From the NCBI GenBank assembly GCA_030762895.1, contig CM061069.1:106715669-106779668 (forward strand): a DNA stretch of 64,000 nt, given 5' to 3'. Every line of letters starts with the position of its first letter. Position 1 is the first letter of the stretch. A program made the translations under genes and the position numbers. This document shows positions 1 through 10,039 of this stretch, piece by piece. A model generated the notes under the pieces. That model saw only the letters and a program-made list of their open reading frames with translations, was not told the DNA's origin and ran no database searches. Source of the stretch: Sophora flavescens (lineage: Eukaryota > Streptophyta > Magnoliopsida > Fabales > Fabaceae).

Positions 1-1113
1 GGTTCATAGGATTATTTGTTCTGATGTATCTTTTACTAAGAGAAATGAGCTTTTAAAGCAGATTCCATTATTACAGATACTGGCGTCTTCTAACTTATAT
101 TTTACTTGTAGTTTTTTATTATTAGCTGTGTATAATTTTTGAAATGTTTTTTGATAATATTGTGTAGGGATTAGACCTTCTTGAATACAGTTGAGATCTA
201 CTCCGGAGTCTATTAAAGCAGTAAATGGCTGGTGAAAAGATTTCTTAATTTTTAAATTTATTTTTACATGCCATTTTTGCTGCATGGTTTTTATTCTTAA
301 AAAGAAATTTGCTTCTTTATTGTAAAGAGTATCGAATTCTTTTTCTTCATCAAAGTGAGTAGAGGAAGAATTAGAAATAGTGGCGTTAGCCTTTCCCTTC
401 CCCAATGATTTTTCAAAATTTTGTTGCAAAATTTTGTAGTTCTGTTTTAATTCGGCAACTTCCGTTTTTAAATTCTTAACTTCTTTATATAACAGAGGAA
501 GTGTTATTGGTTCTTGAATGAATGATGATTTAGGATTTAGAATGTCCTTTAAATTATATCCTAAAAATTCCTTAGTTGTTAATTCTTGACCTTCTAATTC
601 TTTATATTTTTCTAACATAGCTAATTTAACTTGTGGGTCATCTACTTGATTTACTAGGTCTAACGAGACTCTAGCTTCTTTAGAGATAACATTAATTATG
701 AATTTACAATCACAGTTATCTCCCAGACATCTACAGCTTAAACAGCCAATATCAGAATCAGAAGAGGTTTCTTGATTCTGGTAAATTATTTCCTGTTCAT
801 CTTCAGAAGATGAGTTATCTGAGGTTTCTGTTTCATATAATAAAATTTTTGCTAGTTGTTCTTTAATTTCTTCATCAATTTTTAGTTCTTTAATTTTCTG
901 TTTAACCCTACATTTCCTTGCTATGTGCCCCGCACGTCCACATTTATAACAAATTATGTTTTTATCAAAACTTTTATTGTACGGTTTATTATAAGGTTTA
1001 CTTTGGGGTTTCCTATAAGGTTTATTTGTTTTTTCGGTTGGTGCTTTTTTATTAAATCTTGTATAACTTCTAAATTTTTGGGGTTTTGCCCCTTTTTTGT
1101 TTAGAAGGAGGTA
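1..1113 (-). pseudogene. Endogenous pararetrovirus-like zinc-knuckle and retropepsin segment
   Basis: On the - strand the frame is open from 1113 down to 4 (about 370 codons) and runs off the window start. The first ATG is only at 618, but the frame is open well upstream of it, so this is an internal piece of a polyprotein. A CCHC zinc knuckle (C-x2-C-x4-H-x4-C) lies at 951-910. A retroviral-type aspartic protease motif with Asp-Ser-Gly lies near 225-190, followed by a Leu-rich protease tail. The order zinc knuckle then protease, next to the capsid-like segment upstream, matches Caulimoviridae polyproteins such as petuviruses and florendoviruses (family knowledge). No reverse transcriptase is inside the window; it would lie beyond position 1. 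A Ty3-type retroelement gag-pol is the alternative. The stop at 1114-1116 separates it from the capsid part, so the copy is broken. Confidence 0.65.
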
Positions 1114-1116
1114 TTA

Positions 1117-1830
1117 ATCTCTCATAACCAAATTGTTCACAGAAATTCCCTAATTCTTTATTATTAGTTTTACTTTCGAACTTCGCTTGTCTATACATTT
1201 TAATATCTGTACAAAATTGTAAACCTGTTTTGTTTATTATTGAAATTATTCTTCCATAGGGTAAATCTTCTAATGGGGTACCTGGGTATTCATTTTTTAT
1301 TTGAGTTCTTACTTTTTGGGCAAAATTTTTGGGAAGACCAGAGATGAATCTGTCCTTCCAATAAGACTGTCTACAGTCTGTTCTGGTGTAAATTTTTGCT
1401 AAAAAGTTATCTTTATACCATCTGAATTCTCCAAGAGTTGGACAATAAAGGTTATTTAATATTTCAAGGGATTTGTATTTGCATCCCCTATGAAACCTTG
1501 GGATATTGCAAAAATTAATGCTTCTACTTGTTCTATCTGAATGGTCTCAAGTTCACTTTGTTCGTTATTTCTTATTTCTTGTTTTACAAAGGTGAGAATT
1601 GTTTGTTTGTCAACTTCTCTTAGGTTATTGTCCCACCATCCTTTTAGGCTTCCTGTGAAACCTTGAATTAGTAACTTTACTATACTTGGGGCACTATTTC
1701 TTTTTGCCCTATAGGCAGTTGCTGCCATGGACATTTCTTCTAATTTTCTCATTATTTGGTGTTCTGAAAACTCATCTATATTCCATTCTACAATTCCTTC
1801 TCCATTGTACTGGGATGCTAAGTCAAGCAT
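1117..1830 (-). pseudogene. Capsid/gag-like segment of the same endogenous pararetrovirus
   Basis: The stretch 1830-1459 reads as one open frame of 124 codons. It contains a Gly-Trp-Trp-Asp block (about aa 58-70: GFTGSLKGWWDNNL) that I associate with the capsid domain of petuvirus/florendovirus-type polyproteins. Capsid-like sequence continues to about 1120 but in a different frame after a stop at 1456-1458. The frame changes again before the zinc-knuckle segment, so at least two frame disruptions separate this part from its neighbour. It is not expected to be functional. The viral assignment is from remembered family motifs and was not searched. Confidence 0.6.
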
Positions 1831-1872
1831 AGCATCTTCGAGTTGTATATCAGGTAGAGTGGGTCTGTGATA

Positions 1873-2396
1873 TTAATTTCTTGAAGTGGGGCAGGTTTTT
1901 GAAGTATTTTTTATTTTATTGATGGTATTAACTTTTGTATCCTCGAATTGTTTCTCAAGCTCTATTATATCTTCATTTTTTATCATGTTTACTTTTGATG
2001 AAGATATTTTTAATGAAGATAATCTTTTATTAATTTCTTCTAGGAGTTCACTGTTATGTTCTTTTCCTATTTTTATATTTTTTATTTCAGAATCTGACAA
2101 TTTGTAGGGAGTTATTAATGATTTTTCTAGTCTCTTTGAAGTTTCTTCTTCTGAAGGTGTTTCGCCTTCTTCAGAAGTACTTGCAACTTGATACAAAAAC
2201 TGATTTGTAAAATTTAATTGTTGTTGAATATTTTTAATATCATTTCTTGTGGATGTTGAATTATTAAAGCTTTGGTATCTTCTTTCATGGTTTTGAAAGG
2301 AGATGCTGTTATTTCGATATTATCAACATTTGGAAAGGTTATTTCTTCCAAGGGAGGAATTACAGAAATAACCTTTTTACCTTTGGGGTTTTCCAT
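1873..2396 (-). pseudogene. Probable pararetrovirus polyprotein linker region (Glu/Ser/Lys-rich)
   Basis: Two - strand reading frames, 2396-2214 (60 codons) and 2196-1873 (107 codons), lie between the capsid-like segment and an upstream piece. They are rich in Glu, Ser, Lys and Asn with no motif I recognise. Position and strand make them the low-complexity region expected between movement-protein and capsid domains of a caulimovirid polyprotein. They are separated by stops and have no promoter of their own. The assignment rests on context only. Confidence 0.4.
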
Positions 2397-2665
2397 ATTC
2401 TTTTGATGGAATTCAATGTTTTTAATTCTAAATTCTAAAAACAGTAATTTTTAAACTAGGTGAAGTAGGGAATGTTGTCATTCTCTACCTCCTCGAGATA
2501 AGCATAATAAGATTCTCTATATTGTCTTATCTCTGATTGTGATAAAGTGGAGAAAAACCATTTTCTCTTACTTTCGTACTCGGGTTTTAAAAATTCTTTT
2601 TGAATTTTTTGTTTATCAATTTAGAACTTGGTTATTACAAAACATTAATTGTGGGGTTCAAAACT

Positions 2666-2935
2666 TTAATTAATTTCAGATTGAGTCGGTGACTCTCTTA
2701 GAGTTACTGGTTGGACTGATTGTGGTGTTTCCACCCTATATTCAGGTTGAGAAATAACAGGATAATCTTTTATTCCTGCTAATCTTAATGAATGAAATGA
2801 ATCAATTGACTTTCTTGAATTATTAGTTTGTTTAGATCCTTCAGGGGTTCTAAACGATCTAGTAGAATTACTTCTACTAAATGGTGTAAAGCTTATCGAA
2901 ACATTACCAGATGCATATTCAACTGGTATTGTCAT
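2666..2935 (-). pseudogene. Upstream fragment of the pararetrovirus-like polyprotein
   Basis: An 89-codon - strand frame rich in Ser, Thr and Arg lies upstream of the linker and capsid-like pieces, on the same strand. By position it could be the C-terminal tail of the movement-protein region. No diagnostic motif is visible, and the core of a movement protein is absent because element-like sequence stops near 3050. Treat it as part of the same decayed copy. Confidence 0.35.
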
Positions 2936-3060
2936 TTGAGAGGGTTCTGGCTCCTCCCAAGGCAGAATCTCTTGTAAATTCCATTCAAGATTCCTAGAGA
3001 TTTCATTATGGTTGAGTCTTTTAGGGGTGACTGCATTTTAATATCTGTTGTAATATCTGT

Positions 3061-3130
3061 ACAATTTTGTACAGATATTAAAATACATAGACAAGCGAAG
3101 TTCGAAAGTAAAACTAATAATAAAGAATTA
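3061..3130. repeat. 70-bp inverted copy of the capsid-region sequence at 1151-1220
   Basis: The 70 bases here are the reverse complement of 1151-1220 with about two mismatches. One arm is inside the capsid-like segment and the other marks the upstream edge of the recognisable viral sequence. A smaller palindrome (TTTTAATATCTGT and its complement) sits at about 3037-3082. The arrangement looks like a rearrangement at the edge of the viral insert or an inverted second fragment. Confidence 0.85.
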
Positions 3131-3560
3131 TGGAATTTTTAAAATAATAATAATAATAATAACAATACTAATAATAATGAGGCAATAACAATATTAAAAA
3201 TAATAACATCATCAATAATATGGATAATAATAATAACAATAATAATAATCACATTAATAATAACAACATCAACAACATAAAATATTTCAATAACCACACT
3301 AATAATTTACATAATAAAATATTAAGAAGTAATCTTAATAATTAACAAGAATTACAACTAAACAAATATAACAATAATAAAAACAATAACAACAAAAAAA
3401 CTAAATAACAACAACTTAAATAATAACTACGAAAATAAAAAATTAATTATAATAAACAACAAATGGTACATTCTGAATAAAAAAAATGACATAATAAAAA
3501 ATACAAATATGTGACCAATGGAGTGTAAAACATGTAATTACATTTAACATTTATTATAAT
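3131..3560. repeat. Low-complexity AAT/AAC-rich tract
   Basis: About 430 bp dominated by AAT, AAC and ATC trinucleotides with almost no G on the + strand. No coding signal is visible. It directly follows the inverted viral fragment and may be a decayed microsatellite. Confidence 0.8.
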
Positions 3561-4405
3561 AGAGTGTAAAAAAAATTAAAAGATATGTGTTGGTGGAAGG
3601 GGGAGCCGATAGAAGGTCGTAAAATTAGAGAAAAAAAAACATAATAAATAATAAATGATACAAATATATAGTTTTAGAGAAGTTAATATAAACACTTTCA
3701 AAATAATAAAAGTTAAAGAATGAGAGATAGTGGAAAGTAGCATAGTGTGTGTGCTTAGGAGGGGATAATTCGTTGGGTTACTTATAGGAGGGAGGGGGTT
3801 GGCTGATTGGGGTAGTAAATTAGGTTGATTGGGGAGGGGGTCAGGCACCACGTGTCAACAGTCCGAGCAATGGCTAACAGCGTCGCTAGTGGCACCTGTA
3901 GCGCCACTGGTCACGATGCTGACACATGCTGCCTACACAGAAATTTTTTTTTTTTTTAAAAATCAAAACTAGGTTTTTTTTTGATAAATACACTTGATAA
4001 AACTTTTGAATAATGAACCAAATGTTCTCACAGTATCAGATGGGAGCTTGAAATCTTCTAATCTTTGTAACCGTAAGCTTGAAATCTTCTGAGTTTTGTC
4101 CACACGTCGAGCACGCTGGATCTAGACCCGTGGACCACAACACGTTTTGATGGAGTAACCAAACCCTTTGATGGAGAGTTGGAGTGAAAGAAATCAATGA
4201 TTCTTTAGAAGGAGAGCAGACAGCGAGGGAGAGGGGAGGCGTAACAGCTTACGTAGACAGTAAGCACGACAGATCAGTGACACAGAGGGAGAGCAGATAG
4301 CGGCACCGGTGTGGGAGGAGGCGGAGAGTCCGGCGCCGCAGTGCAGTGCTTCCGTTTTGCTTGAGAGCAAGAAGTAAGGAGACGGGAAAGAGAGATAGGT
4401 CTAAC
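3561..4405. other. Gene-free spacer with an interrupted palindrome at 3844-3933
   Basis: No gene is supported. The region contains an imperfect nested palindrome: outer arms 3844-3860 and 3917-3933 match at about 14 of 17 positions, and inner arms AGTGGC (3888-3893) and GCCACT (3903-3908) are perfect. The left arm contains CACGTGTC, which resembles an abscisic-acid-response element. The rest is purine-rich unique-looking sequence. Confidence 0.5.
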
Positions 4406-4730
4406 GGTGCGTTTGGGTAAACAACTTAATTAAGAGCTTATCACATAAAACATTGTCACATGAGAGCTTATGCCATAAGCGCTTAAAGAAAGAAAAAGAA
4501 AGAAAGGGGCATGAGAAGATTCAAATAGTGAAAAACACAGAGATGGTGTTTATTGCATAAGCTCTTATGATAATTCCATAAGCTTCTCCCAGTGACTTGT
4601 GAAAATAAGTCAAAAACTCCTTATGGGATGTCATAAGTTATTTTTATAAGCTCTGCCAAACATACTGCATAAGAACTTATATCATCGGATAAGTCAAAAG
4701 GAGCTTAAATAAGCTCTTCCAAACGCCACC
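4406..4730. mobile_element. MITE-like element with GGTG(C)GTTTGG ends
   Basis: The left end GGTGCGTTTGG is mirrored at the right end by CCAAACGCCACC. The interior is full of AAGCTTAT/ATAAGCTT-type words that are self-complementary across the element, as in hAT-type non-autonomous elements. A target-site duplication is not clear. A similar element is in KNOX intron 2 (19554-19832). Confidence 0.6.
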
Positions 4731-5051
4731 TAAGAGTGAGATTTTTTACCCTTTGCTTGGGCCAAACAGAAATTTAATGAGATTGGGCCAAATAGAAGTG
4801 AGACTGAAACAGGACCAAGACATCCAGAATGCAAGACTGAAGATGCCATATTCTGATTTAGTGAAATATCGAGCCAGCCCGAACTGAGCCCGACAGGCCA
4901 ATCAGGTCACACCAAACAGGCCCGGCTTTTTCGGGCCTACATTTGGGGAGCCTAACTCAGCCTAAAATGCGGGTTGTTCGGGTGAGCCCATCGGGCCGAG
5001 CTAAAATTGTCAGATCTACTCAATCATAAAAATGAACAAATATCCAAAATC

Positions 5052-5054
<3 letters not shown>
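4731..5054. other. Gene-free spacer, GC-rich in the middle
   Basis: About 320 bp with no coding signal. A run of GGCC/CCCG-rich words at 4870-5000, including an inverted pair around a TTTTT loop (GCCCGGCTTTTTCGGGC), suggests part of a foldback or MITE. No boundary can be set. Confidence 0.4.

Positions 5055-5086
<32 letters not shown>
5055..5086. repeat. AT dinucleotide tract beside a pararetrovirus-like fragment
   Basis: Uninterrupted (AT)n of about 32 bp, ending 9 bp before the open frame that starts at 5095. Endogenous pararetroviruses in several plants are known to sit at AT/TA dinucleotide repeats, so this may mark an insertion border. Confidence 0.95.
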
Positions 5087-5088
<2 letters not shown>

Positions 5089-5094
5089 CTAACA

Positions 5095-6318
5095 TTGCCT
5101 TCCTTTGGGTCATCAACCCAATCAGAGTCGTCTACTCAGAAACAAACAACCAAACAATCTAAAAAAGACTATGGTATTCCCATTCAAACTCTTTTAGTCT
5201 TTGAAAATCAAGGGTTAACCAAACCCCCAAAAGGAACCTGGGGAGACAGAGTAGAGCAAGAATCAGATTCTCCACCCCCTCATAAATATTTAATCAAAGA
5301 GTTAGCCCAAACAGCCATCCCTATAAATGTTGTTGAGCCAGATACAAGATTATCAGTCGACACCACCCAAACCCCAGCAACTCATTATGTTGAAAAAAAC
5401 AAAACACAATTTGTTGTTCAAATGGAACCAACATTCTGGGACAACAACCCTAACAAAGTCTCATGCAAGATTTTTTCAAATGGTTTTCATTTTAAACCAA
5501 CACAAACTAACAAAAACAGGAATTTTTATGAGTTTATATTGATTGATTTAGTATCGATTAAACACTATCGAGATCCCAAAGATCAATCAACATACACTCA
5601 CTCAACTCTTCAAATTCTAAAGGTTTTAACACCTGAACAATTTGGAGAGAAAAAATTAAATGTTTGCAAAAAAAAATTCTCAAACTTTTGATCCCATTTA
5701 ATTTAACTATTGAGATTATCAAACAGTTTGGTACAATATTTTCTGATACCAAAACAATCAAAATAGACATTCTTGGTTGATATACTTCAAGAAGAATGTC
5801 AATTATAAATTTCCACATTGGTTTATCCACTTGTGGCAATTCATTGGTCCAATCAAGCAGATCCTTCCCCCTGATCTTTTGGAAGGATACAAAACATTTG
5901 AAAAATATTTTGATATCAAGGAAAGTCCTTTCCCGACAAATCTAATATTTTTCTCCAAATTCTCCCTAGTATGGGTGTTTAGCTGGCAATATAAATACCA
6001 AAAACGGGATCTTTACCCTATATATTGCCTCTTCTCCAAAGGTCTGCATATGTCAAGTTGTGGTCGCAATTCAACTATGCAACGGTTACTAATGACAATG
6101 TCAAAATATGGTTTCAGCAGAATACAAAATGGATGAAAGCAGTCAATCCAGAAACACGTGAATTTCTAAATCAGAGATCACAAATTGTCTCTGTTCTGGC
6201 AGGATCCAAATCAAAGGAGAGTTTTCTACAGAATATGGAGACTATCTTAAAATTGGCAAAGGAGGAGATAGCCTCCTCATCAAAATTTGCATCCAAACAA
6301 AAACTCCCCCACCGATGA
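5095..6318 (+). pseudogene. Decayed retroelement/pararetrovirus-type ORF of uncertain family
   Basis: The frame 5095-5691 (198 codons) begins with a Ser/Gln/Thr-rich stretch, then a KPPKGTWGDRVE block near aa 43, followed by alternating hydrophobic and charged sequence. It breaks at about 5690. Coding-like sequence continues in other frames to 6318, where a 97-codon frame (6025-6318) ends in a Lys/Ser-rich tail. The whole looks like one protein of roughly 400 residues broken by stops and frameshifts. The block with Trp-Gly/Ala-Asp-x-Val-Glu resembles accessory or second-ORF proteins of endogenous pararetroviruses, but I cannot name it with confidence. An unrelated LTR-retroelement gag is the alternative. 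Confidence 0.4.
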
Positions 6319-6629
6319 AGAAGACGACAAAGAGGAGGATACATGTCAATGTTCGGACCCATTTTTATCAAAATGAAGATGATTGTTATGGGATAGACAA
6401 CAGTTAATTTGAGTGATGATGAATAGTTCCAGTTTTCTCACCGACACTGTGCACTGTCCGTAACGGTTCTAATCAAGTTACCGACACTATTCACCAATAA
6501 TTGCAATAGTATAAGTCTAATTTTATTGATACTGTTGTAATAGTAATTTTTAGTCTCTATAAAAGATTATATCTTTTCCCGGATGTTGGGTTATTACTCC
6601 ATGATGGGTAATAGAAAGTGGAAAGAGTG
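6319..6629. other. Spacer between two viral-like fragments
   Basis: About 310 bp with no supported gene. It lies between a + strand and a - strand viral-like fragment and may contain viral non-coding sequence. Weak internal repeats of CACCGACACT-like words occur at 6439-6490. Confidence 0.35.
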
Positions 6630-6940
6630 ACCTTATGAACGGTGTTCCAAGAATCACTTCATTTTTTTAGATCTTTAACTAATAGAAATGGGGTTTCAAC
6701 TTAGAGATCTTGATTTTCTATTAATGTTTTTGACAGCTTATAAATAATTCTAAGTTTAGAGCCATTAGTTGTCCTTAATCTTTTTGAAGTTTTTCAAAGT
6801 ATTTGATAGGAATTAATCCTTCCAAAATACAATATGAATCAGCACCTGTATCCAGTATCAACCAGTATTGTAAATCAAGGGTAAAACATATTTTGTGCTG
6901 AACAAGTGAAATAACGAGATCTTGAAATCTACAACATCTA
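6630..6940 (-). pseudogene. Second retropepsin fragment, related to the one at the window start
   Basis: On the - strand, about 6900-6775 encodes an Asp-Thr-Gly protease motif followed by a Cys-Ile-Leu-Glu-Gly-Leu-Ile-Pro stretch. The same block follows Asp-Ser-Gly in the fragment at 1-618. Similarity continues through a frame change to about 6630, including a Phe-Leu-Leu-Val-Lys-Asp segment shared by both. It is therefore a second, more decayed copy of a related element. It lies on the opposite strand to the fragment at 5095-6318, so the locus is rearranged or composed of two insertions. Confidence 0.65.
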
Positions 6941-8415
6941 AGGTTATCTAAAAAAAGCAAAAGATTATTCAAAGGAAAAAAACTCAAAATCACACTCTGT
7001 TCTCCTATTCCCGCAAGCTTCCCCTTCCAGTTCTAATTCCAATTCCATAACCCACACTCTTAGTCTTTCACCCTTTCATTTCAAGACCCGCCATTCCCTT
7101 TTCCATTCTTAAACCATGCTCCTTCAAGATCACGCCTTTCTTGCACTCCGTTTTCAAACCCATCCCACCACGAAAAGTAACCGTAAAGAATACAATTTTT
7201 TCTCATCAAGATAGAACTAAAAAAGAAAAAATGGGGAAAAATGGGGACGTAAATAAAATCAAACAGAGAAAATGTAATCTTGAAAATCAGATGATGAAAA
7301 TGATGATAAAAAAAATATATACATAGCAAGAAGGGGAGAAGGATGAAGTTAAATAGATCTATGAAAAATAAAGTTAAACATATCTGAGAAAAAGATAAAG
7401 GTGGGGGCGAAAACAGAGCTCTCGCGTGTATGATTTCGAGCACGAAGACGGTGGCGGTGACGGAGATTTCAGTGGTGGCTTGATGCTGTGAGTGGGTGGT
7501 GCTAGTGGGTTGAGGGAGGAAGACTGAATGGAAAACCCTTGTGAGATATATGGAGGAAATAAGGACATAAAAGTAATTTCAGAACATAAGCTCTCTTCTC
7601 CATCAGAATGAGAGATTTTATTTTAGGAAGGTCCCACGTGTTTTTTTTCTCTCTCCCCATTTTCTCTTCTTTGCCAAACGACTGAAGTTACATTTTTTCC
7701 TTACCGTATCATTTGGATCAATAGATTTTCAAGGAAAGAACCAGGGGAGAGAGAACCAGGAGAGAAAATATAAAACTACATCGTTTGCTTCAAGAGAAAA
7801 TGGGTGAAGATTGAGTTTTTTTGTGGGACCCACTGTTAAAATAAATCTCTCCATGATAGGCGAGAGAACGTGAGAGAGATCGTTGAATATTTGAAAAGAC
7901 AAATTAGCCACTTACTTTTTAAGTATATAATTGTTACCGGGTTAAATATGTATTTACAAGAAAATTCAAAATTTCTTCTTCTTGACTTCTTTTGTAATTC
8001 TTTCAATCCAAATAACATCAATATCTATCAAATTTTTGTCCATCCTCTTTTCTCTCCTACTTCTTTCTACTCTACTTCTTTCATCGCTATTTCCCCTCCT
8101 ATCCAAACGAAGGGTACATTTCTCTCGCCCCACTTTTCTCTTCTCAAAATCTCCTCAAACAAAGGTAATGTTTTTTTTTTACTAAAAATGTATTCATTCA
8201 TTCAAATGGGTAAAATGAGACACCTCGTTGTGCCCCGGTGTTTTATTAGATTAATTACATTTCATTATCAATTCTTAATTACGTGCTCATCGTGAAAACA
8301 CGTAGAAATTAAAAATTATTTAATTATCATATAACTTCTGCCATTTAAAACAAAAACACAACAACTTTAACATATATAAATACACACCTAATTGTTCATT
8401 ACAATACAAAAACAT
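6941..8415. other. Gene-free region, no supported feature
   Basis: About 1.5 kb of AT-rich sequence with pyrimidine-rich stretches (7400-7560, 7630-7680, 8040-8160). Short open frames on both strands have no motif and simple composition. Words such as CCAAACGA near 7674 and 8103 could belong to decayed MITEs, but no ends can be matched. Confidence 0.4.
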
Positions 8416-8515
8416 TGTTGAGGGTAGGATACCTCACGGGTATAGACTTAATAACAGGCATACTTAGCGAAAATATAAAATACTCCTTAGACACACTGGC
8501 CATAATGTCTATACT

Positions 8516-8638
8516 CTAATCGCCATAGATCACAGTTCGACCTCCAGTGTCTGGTTCGTAAGGAGTTCCATGCAACTCCTCATCAATCTCTGTTTCATAC
8601 CGAGTCTCGTCCAGCTCCTTAACAACATAACCCTCCAT
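8516..8638 (-). CDS. Short acidic ORF of unknown function (40 aa)
   Basis: On the - strand an ATG at 8638-8636 opens 40 codons ending at a TAG at 8518-8516. The product is strongly acidic (ten Glu, five Asp), ends in a Gly/Thr/Tyr-rich tail (GGRTVIYGD), and has an open hydrophobic extension upstream of the ATG. The composition is not that of random AT-rich DNA, which suggests a decayed or small real coding segment. It lies inside the candidate solo LTR, so it may be the end of a retroelement protein or a small ORF carried by an LTR family. I do not recognise it. Confidence 0.3.
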   Translation of the reverse strand: MEGYVVKELDETRYETEIDEELHGTPYEPDTGGRTVIYGD

Positions 8639-8904
8639 CGGGTCTCTTAACGTAAACCAAAGTAACCCACAAAAATACAGAAACATAGGGGATAAGAAGC
8701 AGTTCTATCATTAAAAAACGGAAAAGAGTCATAATAAATTATATAGTAATTGTCACAGACAATCAACACACATAACTAACGGATTATCCTCTACCCTTAC
8801 TCTCAGGCAATCTAATACTTTATTTTAACGTAACCTCTCTAATCATGTCACCATGTCTTTACGTTATCGTGGCCACTACCACTCCTGTAACCATCCCTCA
8901 TTTG

Positions 8905-9025
8905 CATCGGGGCACACCCTCATTCCCGTTAGGATGTTCCACCTAGTGCACGCCTCCATTCCCGTTAAGGTGTTTCCACCCCCATTCCAGTTAAGGTGTT
9001 CCACCCCCATTCCCTAAGGTGGAAG
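8905..9025. repeat. Short tandem repeat, CATTCCCGTTAAGGTGTTCCACC unit (about 26-36 bp)
   Basis: Three to four degenerate copies of a unit built on ATTCCCGTTAAGGTGTTCC occur in tandem. They are followed at 9032-9041 by the perfect palindrome TCTCGCGAGA. The array is CT-rich and non-coding. Confidence 0.75.
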
Positions 9026-9047
9026 TGGTCTCGCGAGAACTCTTGAT

Positions 9048-9315
9048 TTTTATATTATCAATACACGATGTATTATATTATCAATACATATAAGTGTTTT
9101 ATGTGTATTATATTACCAATACACGGCATATTATATTAAATACACAGATGTCCTTGCGTATTATATTACCAATACACTTTAGTCTTTGTGTATTATATTA
9201 TTATATTAAATACACAGATGTCATTGCGTATTATATTACCAATACACTTTAGTCTTTGTGTATTATATTACCAATACACTTTTGTCCTTGTGTATTATAT
9301 TACCAATACACAGTT
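9048..9315. repeat. Minisatellite, TATTATATTACCAATACAC unit (about 33 bp)
   Basis: About eight copies of TATTATATTA followed by (C/T)CAATACAC or AAATACACAG and a TTAGTCCTTG-like spacer. Pairs of adjacent units are nearly identical (for example 9162-9199 and 9230-9265), which shows recent tandem duplication. Non-coding. Confidence 0.85.
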
Positions 9316-10039
9316 GTGGACAACAACACCTATACTTGAATCTCACCAACCCGTTTTAACAACTTCCTAGTGTCTTAACCTTCCATTAAAACTTGACACA
9401 TATTCTATGTCATAACACCTCTTTAACATACATCATCTAGGTTAGGCACTTCTAAATCATTATTATCCTCATACCCAAAACAATCATCTCTTAGACAACA
9501 TATATATCTTTACTTAAAAACCACTAAGCATAATAATACAAACCAGGCAGATCATGTATAACACAATATCAATCAAAATATTCTCATATCACCAACATAG
9601 CACAAAATCAATTAAATAAAGGTAATAAATCAAATCAACCATCAACAATATAAAATCAACCTAATATCGATAAACCTACAATACCCGAATCACCATTGGT
9701 TTTTCAGAAAAGGTTTCCAATGTGATTTTGGTTTTGTCGATTACTCGACTACTAGTAGGGTTTAGGTCGCCCTACACAATTATTATATAATCTACTACTT
9801 ATCCATTCCAACGATAGGTTGGTTCTTTCCCCCACCTGGGTTATCACCGAACACCCGAACTCGAAGCTCCTCGTTGTCACACCACAAAGTACTAACTACA
9901 CCTTCCACCAATCAACATAATAACCAATAAATCAAACAAACTCATATATGTTCTTTTTAGGCTATGTTTGGCCATTTAATTCAAATTAGAGTTAGGATTC
10001 TTTTGTCAACATAAGCCTTTGGATACTTATCACTTAGGT

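Noticed and set aside
3576..3851. 91-codon - strand frame
   Set aside because: Pro/Leu/Ser-rich simple composition from a purine-rich + strand, with no homology signal or promoter.
7081..7568. Frames at 7081-7443 and 7374-7568 on the - strand
   Set aside because: Phe/Ser/Pro-rich low-complexity products without conserved blocks or gene structure.
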